The notes below the pieces were generated by a model that worked only from the letters and a program-made list of their open reading frames with translations, did not search any database and was not told the DNA's origin. A DNA stretch of 64,000 nucleotides from Argentina anserina (lineage: Eukaryota > Streptophyta > Magnoliopsida > Rosales > Rosaceae). Shown here one piece after another: positions 25,205-36,509 of the stretch. The position numbers and the translations under genes were made by a program. Each line of letters opens with the position of its first letter. Within the stretch, counting starts at the first letter, position 1. The stretch covers positions 21,947,555 to 22,011,554 of the forward strand of contig NC_065875.1 of the NCBI RefSeq assembly GCF_933775445.1, read 5' to 3'.

Positions 25205-26755
25205 TGATAAGAGCATTTTGTGCGACGTTTTTAACATGTTTTTACCTCAATTTGTACTTTGCTTAGCCCTTATTGTTGTACTATTGAGTCATTGAGTCGT
25301 AGTAAGAGTCTTGAGCGGTATTGGATGCATTTTTGTGCTTACATGAGTTAAAACGCATAATTGGTTTAGAGTCCTAGTTTGACTAGGAATCCTTGTTAGG
25401 TTTTGAAACTAATTATCTCTTACTTATGATTTTATTTTCTTATTTTCAGATTGGATTGAAGAGATAATTAAAGAAAAAAAGATGGAGCCAAGTCATGCAA
25501 CAATTAAATAGAAGATGATCATTAAAGGCATAAAACATGGCATGTTTTAGGGAATAAAACATGACATGTTTTAGGGATTAAAGCATGGCATGTTTTAGGG
25601 AATAAAACTTTCCATGTTTTAGGGATTAAAGCATGGCATGTTTAGAGGAAGAAAGAAGCAATTTCAAACCCTCCATCTTTCCTCTATATATACATGGCTT
25701 CACCTCTCAAATAAGAGGACTTCTCATTTGCATTCAACAGCCAAACCTCTACCAAAATACTACCTCAAACATCCTTCACCAAAACAGCAAACCATTCTCC
25801 CCCATATACAAATTCCATCTCCACCGAAATCACCATTGAAGACACACCTCCAAGGTTCCTACAACGTGTGATTCTCGTAACTCTTCTCCACGGGTTTGTT
25901 CGTTTTTGATTTTTGTACAATACTTTGTCTATGAAGATTGTAGTATGATGTTTGTGTGGGATTATTGTTTTGTATTAAGAATCGAAATTTTCAGATTGTT
26001 TTATTGGATTTTTGGTTCTTTGCCAAATTGATGGTTTCCTATAATTAATGAGTTTGTATTTCTATTATTGTGTTCTAATCATCTTTCTCATACTTTTAGA
26101 TAATTTTTAGATATGTGCATATGAATTTAGTGCTTGGATGTAGTCCCTAAGATTGTGTTTAAGTGCTAGATTCATCAACCATATTGACACAAATTGAATC
26201 ATGCCCTAAGTAGGTTCGGTTTGTGTTGATTAAAAGTGGTAAAAATTCTGGAAATTTGCATGTGAAACCATGGTGGGTGACGCCACACATGAAACATGTC
26301 TCCAACAAAGATTTGGTGCTTAAATGTAATCTTGTTTGATTTCTACTCTAAGTGTTATTGAATTCGATTGCATGCAAATTTAGATTAGGCCCTAAGTCAA
26401 TCTAAATGTTAATTGAAATCTTGCATGATTAGATGATCCCCTAAGGCTCTAATTGTATTGGTGTCTAAAAAGTATGTAATTGGTCGAATTAGAATGCATG
26501 ATAGGTTCGAACTTGTAATTATGTGGTGTAATGGTAAATTTGGTTTAAGTTTGTTAAAGAGAAGTCGATCATGTAAATAGTAATTTAAGTTTTATTTTAG
26601 TAGTTAATAATCAATCTCAAACCCCCTATTATTTGTTAACACTAAAAGTTTAGAGTTCCCTTCAATTCCCCGGAAAGAACGATCCCTGCTTATTCTATAC
26701 TAACGATGATGTTTTACAGGGTTTATTATAGACGTTTTAACAAAACGCTCTATCA
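25205..26755 (+). repeat. Gypsy LTR3
   Basis: 1,551 bp with intact TGATAAGAGC start and GCTCTATCA end, directly followed by the GCCTC duplication. As far as I could compare, it carries no private differences. Confidence 0.92.
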
Positions 26756-26760
26756 GCCTC

Positions 26761-27720
26761 CATGGTAATCTCTGATGCCCATCGCTCATTTTGCAAAGCT
26801 TGTTCTTTTGCTAGATTTCAAGGAAGTCCTTAGTTGCTAAGGCTCCGACCGAGAACATTCCATTCTTACAAAGTATTTAAGGTGACATTAGTGGACCATA
26901 TCCAACCGAATGCAGACATTTTTCGGTATTTTTATGGTATAGGTTAAGAGCATCGATGCGTTGGTCACACGTCGCTTTGCTTTCCACAAGGAATGCTGCA
27001 TTTGCTAAGTTTTTTTGCTATGATCATCATACTAAGGGCTCACCACCCTTTCTATACTCTCAAATCTATTCGATTGGATACCGTTGGAGAGTTCACCTCC
27101 ACGACTTTGATGATTTCGTTTTGCATATCTACTGGGATTGTCGTTGAACATATTATTCCTCATGTTCATTCATTGCACGATCCAGCAGAGCTCAGACTTG
27201 GTTATGGGTACTAACCTGCCGATTTTTGCACGGAGATATGTAATCATATTGCATGCAGCGACACTTATTCGTTTTAGACCCACAACTTGCCAAGCGTTTA
27301 GTGCGTACCAGATGGTTACTGGATACGATCCCAACGTTCTTTTCATTAAACGCCTATTTGGTTAAATTTGTTTATGTGCCTCTATTGTAGTTATCTCAAT
27401 AGGTCTACTTGAAACGATTAAATATTCTTGTTGGTTATGATTTATGAATCACCAACACTTATCCGCTATTTCCAATCTACAACCGTTGATCTCTATCATG
27501 CGATATTAGCAGACGGTCACTTTGATGAGACATACTTCCCGTCGTTAGAGGGAGATATGGAATGCTCCCATTCTGGTTTTAACGCCAGGAATTGACGTGG
27601 TATGGCACTATGTCTCATTAAGATCCCGCACTACTCAAAGTGAGTAAATGTGCAACGCATTATCTACCTCCAGAAAGTTAAAGATTCGATGCGCAATGAC
27701 TTTACCGATATTGCATGTAT
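26761..27720 (+). pseudogene. copia-D integrase remnant
   Basis: Broken plus-strand frames read as a copia GAG-pre-integrase/integrase core: FCKACSFARFQGSP, RWSHVALLSTRNAAFAKF, LRAHHPFYTLKSIRLDTVG, VEHIIPHVHS and SAYQMVTGYDPNV. The Asp of the RLD block is kept, but stops and frameshifts occur throughout. The sequence then passes straight to 3' untranslated DNA with CAGGGGGAG repeats, without RT or RNase H. It is separated from the rest of the element by the gypsy insertion. Confidence 0.85.
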
Positions 27721-28033
27721 GATCTAAGGATGTGTGGCTAGATTAATGATTAATCATTAGCCCAAGACTACGTTTGAGAAGCATGTAATGAACGTTGTAT
27801 ACGTTGTTCTTTGTACTCCATGATTATGGCACTAATCAGGGGGAGTTGTTTCGTAGACTTCAGGGGGAGTCTAGCTCACATGATGCTATCAAATGTAGAC
27901 GGTGCGTTGTGCTCTTTTTCCCTTCGATCAAGCTTTTGTTTTTACCCAAGAGGTTTTTATTTTGCTTGACAAGGTTTTTACCGAGGCAACGATGTGTGCA
28001 CCATGCAACCTAGGCATGCGACACAAGGGGGAG

Positions 28034-28217
28034 TGTTCCGGGAGAATTATTATTCTACCCTTGTGTGTGTCTTAGCCTAATAGGTTTCATGTTAGGAGAT
28101 AGATTAGCATGTCCGTAATAGATTAGGACTCCGAATCCTACGGGATTGTGGTTTTGTAATGCTTATATATAGGCCCCCATATCATTCAATAATACACAAT
28201 TATTTCATCCTGAAACA
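28034..28217 (+). repeat. 3' LTR of copia-D
   Basis: 184 bp, matching the 5' LTR with small differences. It is preceded by ACAAGGGGGAG (28,023-28,033), a typical polypurine tract for minus/plus-strand priming, and followed by ATAAC. Confidence 0.9.
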
Positions 28218-28280
28218 ATAACCAAATTGTTGTTTTCTTGAGCTGGCTACGGTTTTGATTATAACCAAATCGTTGTTCGA

Positions 28281-28717
28281 GGCCAGGACGATGCCGATCC
28301 AGCCGGTAATAAAGACGACGACGTAGATGACGATGGGCAAGAGGAGGCCAAAGAGAAAATTGTTTGCTTGATTTTCTTCAAGGTTGGATAGATTTAAGAC
28401 TGTCAGTTATTTTCACTGCAGTTTCATTTTTTTTGGGGTCAAAGTTCACTAATCATCGATGAAGCAAACGTTAGTAAAATTCAGTTAGGTCATGTGACTT
28501 GCACATAAGTGGTGTAAGTGGACGTTGGTGCTTAAATAAACTCCCGGCCTAAAGCTCTTACGAAAAATTTAATACTACAGTGAAAATAACTTAAAGTCCT
28601 AAATCTATCCAACCCTAAAGAAAATCGAGCAAACAATTTGCTCTCTGGCCTCCTCTTGCCCATCCTCATCTGCGTCATCGTCTTTATCGACTGGCTGATT
28701 CGGCACCATCCTGGCCT
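28281..28717. repeat. Imperfect inverted duplication of a coding-like fragment
   Basis: Left arm about 28,281-28,421 (plus) and right arm about 28,574-28,717 (minus) share about 140 bp at roughly 80% or more, separated by about 150 bp. Both arms can be read as an acidic peptide tail, left DVDDDGQEEAKEKIVC and right DADEDGQEEAREQIVC, each ending at the same stop after IFF(K/R)VG. The right arm belongs to a 63-codon minus-strand frame (28,605-28,796) of unknown family. Transcription through it could make a hairpin RNA. Confidence 0.8.
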
Positions 28718-28796
28718 TAAACAACGTCAAATTGGCCAACAATCTCTTCTCCCACCTCTCTCCCACCAGACTCCTCTTCCACTTAATCGTCGCCAT
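28605..28796 (-). CDS. Unknown small ORF, possible gene fragment
   Basis: 63-codon minus-strand frame starting MATIKWKRSL, with a central basic part and an acidic tail DKDDDADEDGQEEA. I do not recognise it. The tail is duplicated in inverted orientation 300 bp away, where the coding sense is conserved, which suggests that the original was a real coding exon. It is probably a fragment. Confidence 0.3.
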   Translation of the reverse strand: MATIKWKRSLVGERWEKRLLANLTLFKARMVPNQPVDKDDDADEDGQEEAREQIVCSIFFRVG

Positions 28797-29119
28797 CGAT
28801 CTCGACGGACACTACGGCGACTCTGATGAAGAGATTTGAATTCTACAATTGAAATCCACTATCGCAAAACCGACTTTCATCTTCAATTTGACCTTGGTGA
28901 GAGACCATTGGTAAAGATCACTTTTTGGTTCTATCTCCAAGTACTCGGTAGCTACAATTCAACTCAAGTGCCAATCCCACTTTTTGATTTTTAATTCCTT
29001 CATCTCTTATCTATCTATCTCTACAACTGCAACATGGGGCGGACATATTCAGTGAGCAGCCTAGGCTGCAACCCAGAGAGATTTGACAAATATGTTTTAT
29101 TTGTACATTTAGTCATGGT

Positions 29120-29200
29120 GATTCTGTTTGCTTAGTTGGTTTAGTGTGTTTATATTTGAGAAGCAGCTCCACCACGTCCTGGGTTCGAATTAAGTTCTTC
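29120..29200 (+). mobile_element. SINE-like tRNA-derived head (tentative)
   Basis: GCTTAGTTGGTTTAGTGTG (29,130-29,148) resembles an RNA polymerase III A box and CCTGGGTTCGAATTAAG (29,178-29,194) a B box, spaced as in tRNA-derived SINEs. The 3' boundary and target duplication were not found. A decayed tRNA-like piece is equally possible. Confidence 0.4.
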
Positions 29201-30347
29201 TACTTTTTCTTTTCCCCATAATAGGAAAACTTCTATTAGCATTTATTACCTTCTTGTTTTCTTCATCCCATTTGATATATCTTTTTTGATCATCAAGTAA
29301 ACACCAAAAACAACATTGGCAAAAAAAAATTCTCATAAAGGAGTAAATTAGCCTAAACAAAATTTAAAACCTGGATCCTCCTTTGACTGCAACGTCTACA
29401 AACTCACGACCTGGAATTTAAGATTTTCATATATGCATATCATCCTCTCTCTCCTCTGCTTAATTCTCTTTAAAATCATCAACTTCTTCTCTTCCAATGT
29501 CACCGCCTTCTCTAAACTACCACGTGTTCAGATTTGGTGTTGGACCCGACCCGACCCGACCAGGCAGTTGAAGCATAGTCTTAATTTCCTCGGGTCACTG
29601 ATGACTTACAACCCAATGAGAGTGGTGAGGAGAACAAAGTGAACTCCATTGTGATTTGGACCAAGAACTTGCTGGGTTTCAGATTCAAAAGGATGTGAAT
29701 TTTCACCTGCAATTCATCAATTTATTATAAGTTCAAATTTGATAAATTAAAATTTACTTTGATGTGTTTTTACTGAGTTTGTCTATATATTTTTTGTTTC
29801 AGTTACTTAAAAGTGTTAGTTTTGGGGTTATTGACATAAAAAAGACTAGATTAGATGAACGATTGAGATTGCATGATAGTTGCTAGTGCAAGTAGACCTT
29901 AGTGCCCTAAGCAGTTTCCCACTTAGTAAACACTTTCTGTGACAGGGTTGGGCCCGCTTTGTGTACAAGAAACTATGTAGTCTAACTGTGTGTTAATAAA
30001 TGTATGAATGTTTTATATATAACTGTGTCGTGTGATCAATTTTATAAACAAATGAGAATATCACCAAGTACTAACAAGCTTCTTGTCGAAAAAAAGTTCT
30101 AACAAGCTTGAACCCTCAGAGCATCTCAACAATTTTGGCAAAATTTCTTTAAAATAGAGAAGTAAATGCCAAAATCTTTAAAAAAATTATGCTCAAACTC
30201 CAACAATTTCTCCATTTTACATATTTATGCATTTATTACAAGTGAATAAAATATTATATAATCTTATTTTTACAACCATAAATTATTTTATATATTTAAT
30301 TTAGTTTGAAATAAATGATTCTAATTATTTATTGTTTTAATTGGTTG

Positions 30348-30752
30348 TTTTTTATTTCAAGTTCCAAGACAATTTCTATGTGAGGCCTGAAGACAAACCA
30401 AGCGGAGTAAAACCCCCAATGCTCCATGGTGATATACCGTTGCATACCGAAGCAGAGAGGTCATATTAGAAACCGGGCATCAGGGTATCCTCACGACCAA
30501 AGATAATTTCTTCGGCATGAGATTAATCTCTAACGGGACACATGTGAAATGGTTCCAACCTGGTAGTCCAAAAATCGAGTGTCCTGGCCAGACTAATGTC
30601 TTCAATGCCCCAACTCAAGCCCATTTTTGGCCCAGTTAGAAATAAAGAGGTGTGTAATGCCTCCACAAACGATCGAACTCTTGACCAATGTCACGTTTAA
30701 GCCCTAGTTAAAGAGTTGACGCGGTCAGAAACTACTACACCACACCCCGTGG
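30348..30752 (-). mobile_element. SINE-like element, minus strand (tentative)
   Basis: On the minus strand the sequence starts CCACGGGGTGTGGTGTAGTAG (A-box-like) and has AAGAGTTCGATCG (B-box-like) about 70 bases on. The tail runs into A-rich sequence near 30,350. The flanks share imperfect TTAATT-GTT sequences that could be a decayed target duplication. It is long for a plant SINE, so the body may include unrelated DNA. Confidence 0.45.
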
Positions 30753-30759
30753 TTTAATT

Positions 30760-31074
30760 AATTGATTGTTATTAAAGTTTGAGTTATTAGATAAATTGTA
30801 TGAGCATTAAATGCTGCTTAAAAGTTTGCATGTTGCAACATTTAGACATTATTATGAAACATATACTTGAATCGCCACAAGCCAGCACAAAGCGCAGCCT
30901 CTACACTAGTGTTAATTATGAATGACATAATCAACAGTACATTAAGCTAAGTGACATTTTTAGTTAGAATTAGATGTCTTTTGAGGGTCTACATGGGTGA
31001 TATATATAATCAATCATTTCACAAATTCATATAAAACAATATATATCAATATATGTGATCGATTCTTATAAAAA

Positions 31075-31106
<32 letters not shown>

Positions 31107-31900
31107 ATGGACTATAGTTGATTGTAAATGTATTAGATATCGATCTTCAGAGTATATATGTAACGTGCAGTTATCAATTTTAGTCGCATGATAATCAGGG
31201 CTTTGAGATTTCTCAGTGCGGGTGTGCGTATGTTCATGGTACTCTATATCATGAGTATTTTGAGTTTTGTCACACTCTGTATGTTGCTTATGGATTCAGG
31301 CATTCAGCTTAATTTGAACTACAATAAATGATTTATGCTTCAAAAGAAATGATTTGGTTGTTTCTTTTCTATTGAATTTTACATAAATGTCACAATAGTT
31401 GTATAACTAGCTAAAGATTCTCTTGTATCGCGTATACGTTGGCTTACTTCCTCACATGCGTCATGCATTTGAATTATTGATACATTAATTGACGTCTTTC
31501 TCATCAGAAAAGAATATGCATGTAGGGGTTCGATAAGTTCATGCAAAGAGCCACCATATTCACATGAGTAAGCATCACTATGCGCAATAATCAAATGAGC
31601 TATTTTCAAATTTTTAAACTTGAAAGTGTAGAAATGCTCGTGAATCATCATATTGAAGACTTGTAGCTCGTAACCTTAAAAAATGTGACCAGCCAATCGA
31701 TCAGTTAAGGCTCTCTCCATACATTCTTCGATAGGCTGATCATCAGACAGAAATTGACATGGTTGACATGGAAGAGAATAGGATTGGAGAGATAGAGAAT
31801 ATTCTACAGAAGTAAGAGGCCAGGAAAGTTAACATGCATAATGGAGAGTTCTTTTTTTGGAGTTCTAATAGTTATGAGCAATGGTTATCTTTTATGGAAA
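30760..31900. other. Intergenic, no gene recognised
   Basis: AT-rich DNA. A 90-codon minus-strand frame (31,379-31,651) has no recognisable domain, and its context gives no support for a gene. Confidence 0.45.
31075..31107. repeat. (TA)n(TG)n compound microsatellite
   Basis: About nine TA units followed by about seven TG units in intergenic DNA. Confidence 0.9.
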
Positions 31901-31903
31901 ATT

Positions 31904-32035
31904 CTAGTATACATCAATGTATACTATACATGCCACATCCGACGGTCGATATTGTTTTATGAGTGGGGTTAAAAAAATAATATATGTTGTCAACCGTTGG
32001 ATGTGGGATGTATAACATACATTGATGTATACTAG
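31904..32035. mobile_element. 132-bp MITE with long inverted repeats
   Basis: The ends are inverted copies over about 40 bp: CTAGTATACATCAATGTATAC at the left, and at the right the complement with few mismatches, including ACATCC(G/A)ACGGT. ATT occurs on both sides (31901-31903, 32036-32038), a possible 3-bp duplication. There is no coding capacity. Confidence 0.75.
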
Positions 32036-32045
32036 ATTAACCCCT

Positions 32046-32125
32046 TGGTGTCGACAACTTACTAGCTATCCCAATGTCCAAATGAAAAAAGCCACACTTA
32101 ATTTAATCCCGAGTTCCCGACCACC
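32046..32125 (+). repeat. LTR fragment of the copia A family, opposite orientation
   Basis: About 80 bp starting TGGTGTCGACAACTTACTAG and running to AGTTCCCGAC. It matches the start of the copia A 5' LTR (38,780-38,860, minus strand), but here lies on the plus strand. It is therefore an inverted partial LTR at the truncated end of copy A, not its true 3' LTR. Confidence 0.75.
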
Positions 32126-32255
32126 ACTCATCGGGATGCTACTTTCTCCAATGGCTGCATAGATATCATCTGGACCTGGCCTAAATTAGCTAACTTCTTG
32201 CTGGTGAAAGAATTTGAAGTTTAATCCAGCCGCGTGTAAAAGATGGGTTAATCTA

Positions 32256-34420
32256 GTAGATCAATAGGAGTGCAATCCAACATACCTGTCTCCGTTAGTA
32301 GATTAAGGATGTACTTCCTCTGACACTGATAGATACCATCACTTTCCCAGGCTACCTCAATGCCCAAGAAGTACTTGAGTGTACTTAGGTCATTCATCTC
32401 AAACTCTGTGGCTAGCTGTTTCTCTAATCCATCCACCTCAACAGTAACATTCCCAATAACTATCATATCATCAACATAAATAATTAGGGTTGTTACCTTC
32501 CCTTGTTGATGTTTGAGAAATAATGTGTGGTCTGAATTACTCTATTTATAGCCAATTTTCCTCATGAATTGTGAGAATCTTCCAAACCAAGCACGAGGTG
32601 ACTGTTTAAGACCATACAAAGACTTTCTCAATCTGCATACAAAGTTACTTGGAGAAGCGACCATATATCCAGGCGGAAGATCCATGTACACTTCCTCTGT
32701 AAGTTCTCCATGAATGAATGCATTCTTAACATCAAACTGTCTAAGTGACCAGTTTAAGCTAGCAGCAAAAGAGAGCAATACCCGAATAATGTTTATCTTT
32801 GCAACATGTGCGAATGTCTCATCATAGTCTATGCCATATGTCTGGGTGAACCTCTTTGCTACTAGGCGTGCTTTATACCGGCTCACTGACCCATCTGGAT
32901 TATGCTTTACTGTAAACACCCAGCGACATCCCAAAGCCTTCTTGCCATGTGGTGGAGATACAAACTCCCAAGTATTGTTTTTTTGTAATGCTTCCATCTC
33001 TTTTTCCATTACTTTCCTCCATTTTGGATGTTTCAATGCATCCTGCACTTTGTTAGGTACTGATAAAATAGATATTTGATTCACAAATGATTCATATGAC
33101 TTAGACAATCTTTTGGTAGACATAAAATTTCCCACATGATACTTAGCTTTAGCCTGAAGGGTATGTTCATATTTTTTTATTGGCTGACCTCGAGTAGACC
33201 TATTTGGTAAGACATATTGTCTACTACTACCCTCACTAGTATTAGCCCCAATAGAATGACTAACGTCAGATGAGTGATCTTCTATACCAGGAGAGCATTG
33301 GTCAGGTGTATAAACAATAGTACGGGAGACATGAAGGGCAGTTGTGTTATCATCTTCTGATACCTGATTATCCGGAGTGACTACACCGGAATCATCCGGT
33401 GGTGCCTGTGTAGCTGACACATTAGTAATCTCAACGGAACCTATCACCATATCTACTGGCTCACTAGTCTCCCCCTCTCCATGATACAGCTCTTCAAAAT
33501 ATGAATTCTCCATCTGAAAAACAGTATCAGAAAAGGTAAAATAGCTCATATCTTCAAAGAAAGTAACATCCATAGTGCCATAGTACTTCCTGGTAGGTGG
33601 ATAATAGCACCGGTACCATTTCTGATGTCCTTCATACCCAACAAACACACATTTAACTGCCCGGGTATCCAACTTAGACCTCTGATGTTGTGGAAGATGG
33701 ACAAAAGCAACACAACCGAAAACACAGGTAATGAGACATGAGATGCAAGCACTTCATATGGAACTTTCTCCTGAAGGACACGAGATGGAAGACGATTAAT
33801 GAGGTGGGCGGAAGTTATGACAACATCACCCCCAAAGGTATGTAGGCATATGAGCATTAAAAAAAATACACCGAGCCATATCAAGTAAATGACGATTTTT
33901 TCATTTCAGAAACCCCATTTTACTCAGGTGTGTAAGGACACGTTGTTTGATAAACAATTCCGTGTGTATTAAAGAACTTCTGAAAGACATGATTCACATA
34001 TCCCCCTCCCCCTGTTATCAGAACGAAGAACTCTAATGGTGGCATTATATTGTGTTTGGACAGTGGTATAGAAGACTTGAAAAGCCGAAAAAACCTCATC
34101 TTTAGTTTTGAGGAGAACAATCCACGAAAGACGGGTGCAATCATCAATAAATGACACATAATACCTCATCCCTGACACAATAGATTCTTTAGAGGGTCGA
34201 TAAACATCAGAATGAATTAATTCTAAAGGAAGAATACATTTATTAGAAGTACTAGGTGAATAAGTAGATCGATGACTCTTGCCCAAAATACACGTCGCAC
34301 AACGTAAAAGTGACTCATCCACACTAATAAACAAAGTAGACATAGATTGTTTCATAACACGAAAAGATGGATGCCCTAAGTGACGATGCCATAACCAAAC
34401 TTCACTTAGCTTGTCAGAAA
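32256..34420 (-). pseudogene. copia A integrase-RT remnant
   Basis: Minus-strand frames hold the pre-integrase and integrase core (33,920-34,355, with FIDDCTRLSWIVL and RSDNRGRG where DNGGGE is expected). A 376-codon frame (32,542-33,672) covers the linker and the start of RT with YKARLVAKRFTQ, FDVKNAFIHGEL and [14 protein letters not shown] further frame (32,248-32,466) has YFLGIEVAWESDG. Stops at the YVDDM region and frameshifts make it inactive. RNase H is not present. Confidence 0.9.
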
Positions 34421-34433
34421 TGAAGATTAAAGC

Positions 34434-36447
34434 TGAGACGACTCGTCCAAAAAATTAACCTAATTATACGTTAAAACCAAAATTTAAAACCAGTAAACTG
34501 AAATCTAATCTAATTTAATTGTGGCTGCAGCCAAACCTTGTTGGGCTGCTACGTACCCTATACGAGGGATCAAGCCATTCGTAGGTCACCTGGTAACTAG
34601 GGTCTCTAGTCCGACATAAAAGTCATTAATGACTTGACCACAGTCATATACAATTACGACGACTAATATATCATCTAATCCGATAATTGATCATCATTGA
34701 CCATATCAAAGTGGAAACACGCTTTTAACGAATACAAATCGATAAAGCAATATCGATCAATACAAATACTGATTCTTATCTTCAAAAGTTGTTGCATAGT
34801 AATTATAGAAAATTACTATGGACACCCTTGTTATTATTTACCATTTCTATTTGTACCCATAATTTAATATGGGCACCCATGACATATATTGACTTCATCT
34901 TACTACCCAAATGGGCCTGACAATTAAGCACATAGGACCATATCAGATTACTAATTATGGCCTCATAATCCAATTTAATTCAAACTTCTACAGCCATAAG
35001 CAATTCACAGTTCTCAGTTCAATAAAGAACAAGAATTTAATCCTATTACAGAAGCTTGACAGTGAAATCCATTTCAACTCCACTCAAATCAAATTATATT
35101 TGAAACCTAAAACAATGTCCAAAAGCTTCAACTCACAGAAAAATCAAGAACTATATTCAATTCACAATATAACTAATCCATTCATCCGTAACCAATTCCA
35201 CCAAAGTATAGTTTCAAAACTCAATTCTCATCTTAATAGGCTCCTTTCTTCTTCTCTATCCAAATTCAATCAACTGGAACAACCAAAGAACTCGTAGTAT
35301 ACAGTTCAAATAAGAATTGAACTAACTCACAGTACACAAGCAAACTGTTACCAGTTTCCATAATTCAACCTTCATGGAAATAACCAATCTTACAAACTCT
35401 TTGACAACTACATAATTCCATTCCAAACAGAAAACACAACAGCCCTACAATTCAATTCAAACTGAATTTGAACCTCAAAGCCGTAAGCTACCTTAAAATC
35501 CTTCCACTTGACTCAAAGCTTCACCACAGACGTCAAGAAGGTCGGAATCGAGCCAAGGAACACCAAACAGTCCCGAGGTCGAAGAACATGAAGAACAAGA
35601 AACCCAGAAATTAAAAGGATTGTCTTAGAACTCATTCCAACATAAACATAGGCTCTAAAACGAGAGAGAAGCAAGAGTTACCTATCAGAAATCGTTTCTG
35701 AAAACCTTAGTCACCGTGGGTGGCGGAGCTACAGGCGGAGCTGGACCAATCGAAGGTCAAGGATAGGGGTTTGAATAATTAGGGGCTTCTGACTCCGATT
35801 TTGGTAGTGGCTAGGCCGGATCGTCGCCGGAAGTCGGAGATTGCAGAGCCACCGATTGGACTGCGTCGGGACTGCACTCGCCAGGGTTCAATTGACACCC
35901 AATCTTCCGGATTTTTCCCTTTTTTAGCTCCAGAGTCGAGCTATAATGGTGATGCGACGAGGTTGTGGCCAGAGAGTGAAGAACTCTCGGTGGTAGGTCG
36001 ACTAGTGAAGGCAGAGACGAATGGTGATAGGTTACTTCTGATTTCTGGGTTGGTTTTGGTCGGAATGAAGTAGTGAATCGAACGGTGGTGGTGATCCATG
36101 GAGATGATGGCCGGAGGTCACCTTATCGGCATCGGCAGAGGAAGAAGAGAAAGGGCTCGGGTAAGAAGAAGGGAAGAAGAAAGAAAATAAAAGGAAAAGA
36201 AAAAGGGTGCGGCTGAGGGGGGTGGGAAAAATAGAATAGATTTGTGGAATTACCAATATGCCCTTGTGAACACTTAAAAAATAAATTTCGATTCATAAAC
36301 TTCGGTTGTTAACAACTTTCACATACCATAACCAATTTAAACGTGTCGCGTGTTTACAAATTCGCATCGACGAGCTCTATGACTTTCATGAAGGACGTTT
36401 TTCCGAAAAACTTACATATTGAAAAGTCAACTTTTAGAGTCGTCACA
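34434..36447 (-). repeat. LTR-like 2-kb insertion in copia A (probable solo LTR)
   Basis: Copy B has no counterpart for this block. On the minus strand it begins TGTGACGACTC and ends GAGTCGTCTCA, that is TG...CA with matching inverted ends, as in a gypsy LTR. It contains no transposon protein. A clear 5-bp duplication was not found, and about 70 bp beyond the right edge (36,448-36,520) also does not match copy B, so the true borders may be wider. Short frames inside are not supported as genes. Confidence 0.55.
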
Positions 36448-36509
36448 TTTGGTACGACTCTCGTTTTGAGTAAAAGATTAAGCTATTATCGCCATGAATC
36501 GTAAAAGAT

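Larger units (their letters stand above)
15720..26755 (+). mobile_element. Tandem Ty3/gypsy (Athila/Tat-like) non-autonomous dimer
   Basis: Structure is LTR1-internal1-LTR2-internal2-LTR3, with LTRs of 1,551 bp and internals of 3,191 and 3,192 bp. One 5-bp duplication, GCCTC (15715-15719 and 26756-26760), flanks the whole array, so it descends from a single insertion. The primer-binding region TTGGCGCCGTTGCCGGGG after LTR1 and LTR2 is typical of Athila/Tat-type gypsy elements. Each internal unit carries only one short coding remnant, the integrase C-terminus. The units look identical except for one extra A in an A-run and about three LTR substitutions, so the dimer is very young. Confidence 0.93.
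12445..28217 (+). mobile_element. Degenerate Ty1/copia element (copia-D) hosting the gypsy dimer
   Basis: Two LTRs of 183-184 bp starting TGTTCCGGGAG and ending ATGAAACA/CTGAAACA flank the region, with a perfect 5-bp duplication ATAAC (12440-12444 and 28218-28222). The element's own DNA is 12,445-15,719 plus 26,756-28,217; the middle 11 kb is a later gypsy insertion. Only an integrase remnant is recognisable on the right side. Reverse transcriptase and RNase H are absent, so the copy was already defective. LTRs differ at roughly five substitutions plus small indels (about 2.7%). Confidence 0.9.

Noticed and set aside
12445..28217. Possibility that the 4.74-kb repeats are a satellite array
   Set aside because: LTR ends, primer-binding site, polypurine tract, integrase remnant and target duplication show a retrotransposon dimer.
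34911..35297. 128-codon plus-strand ORF inside the 2-kb LTR-like block
   Set aside because: Ser/Asn/Gln-rich translation of AT-rich repeat DNA, no domain, lies in an insertion inside copia A.
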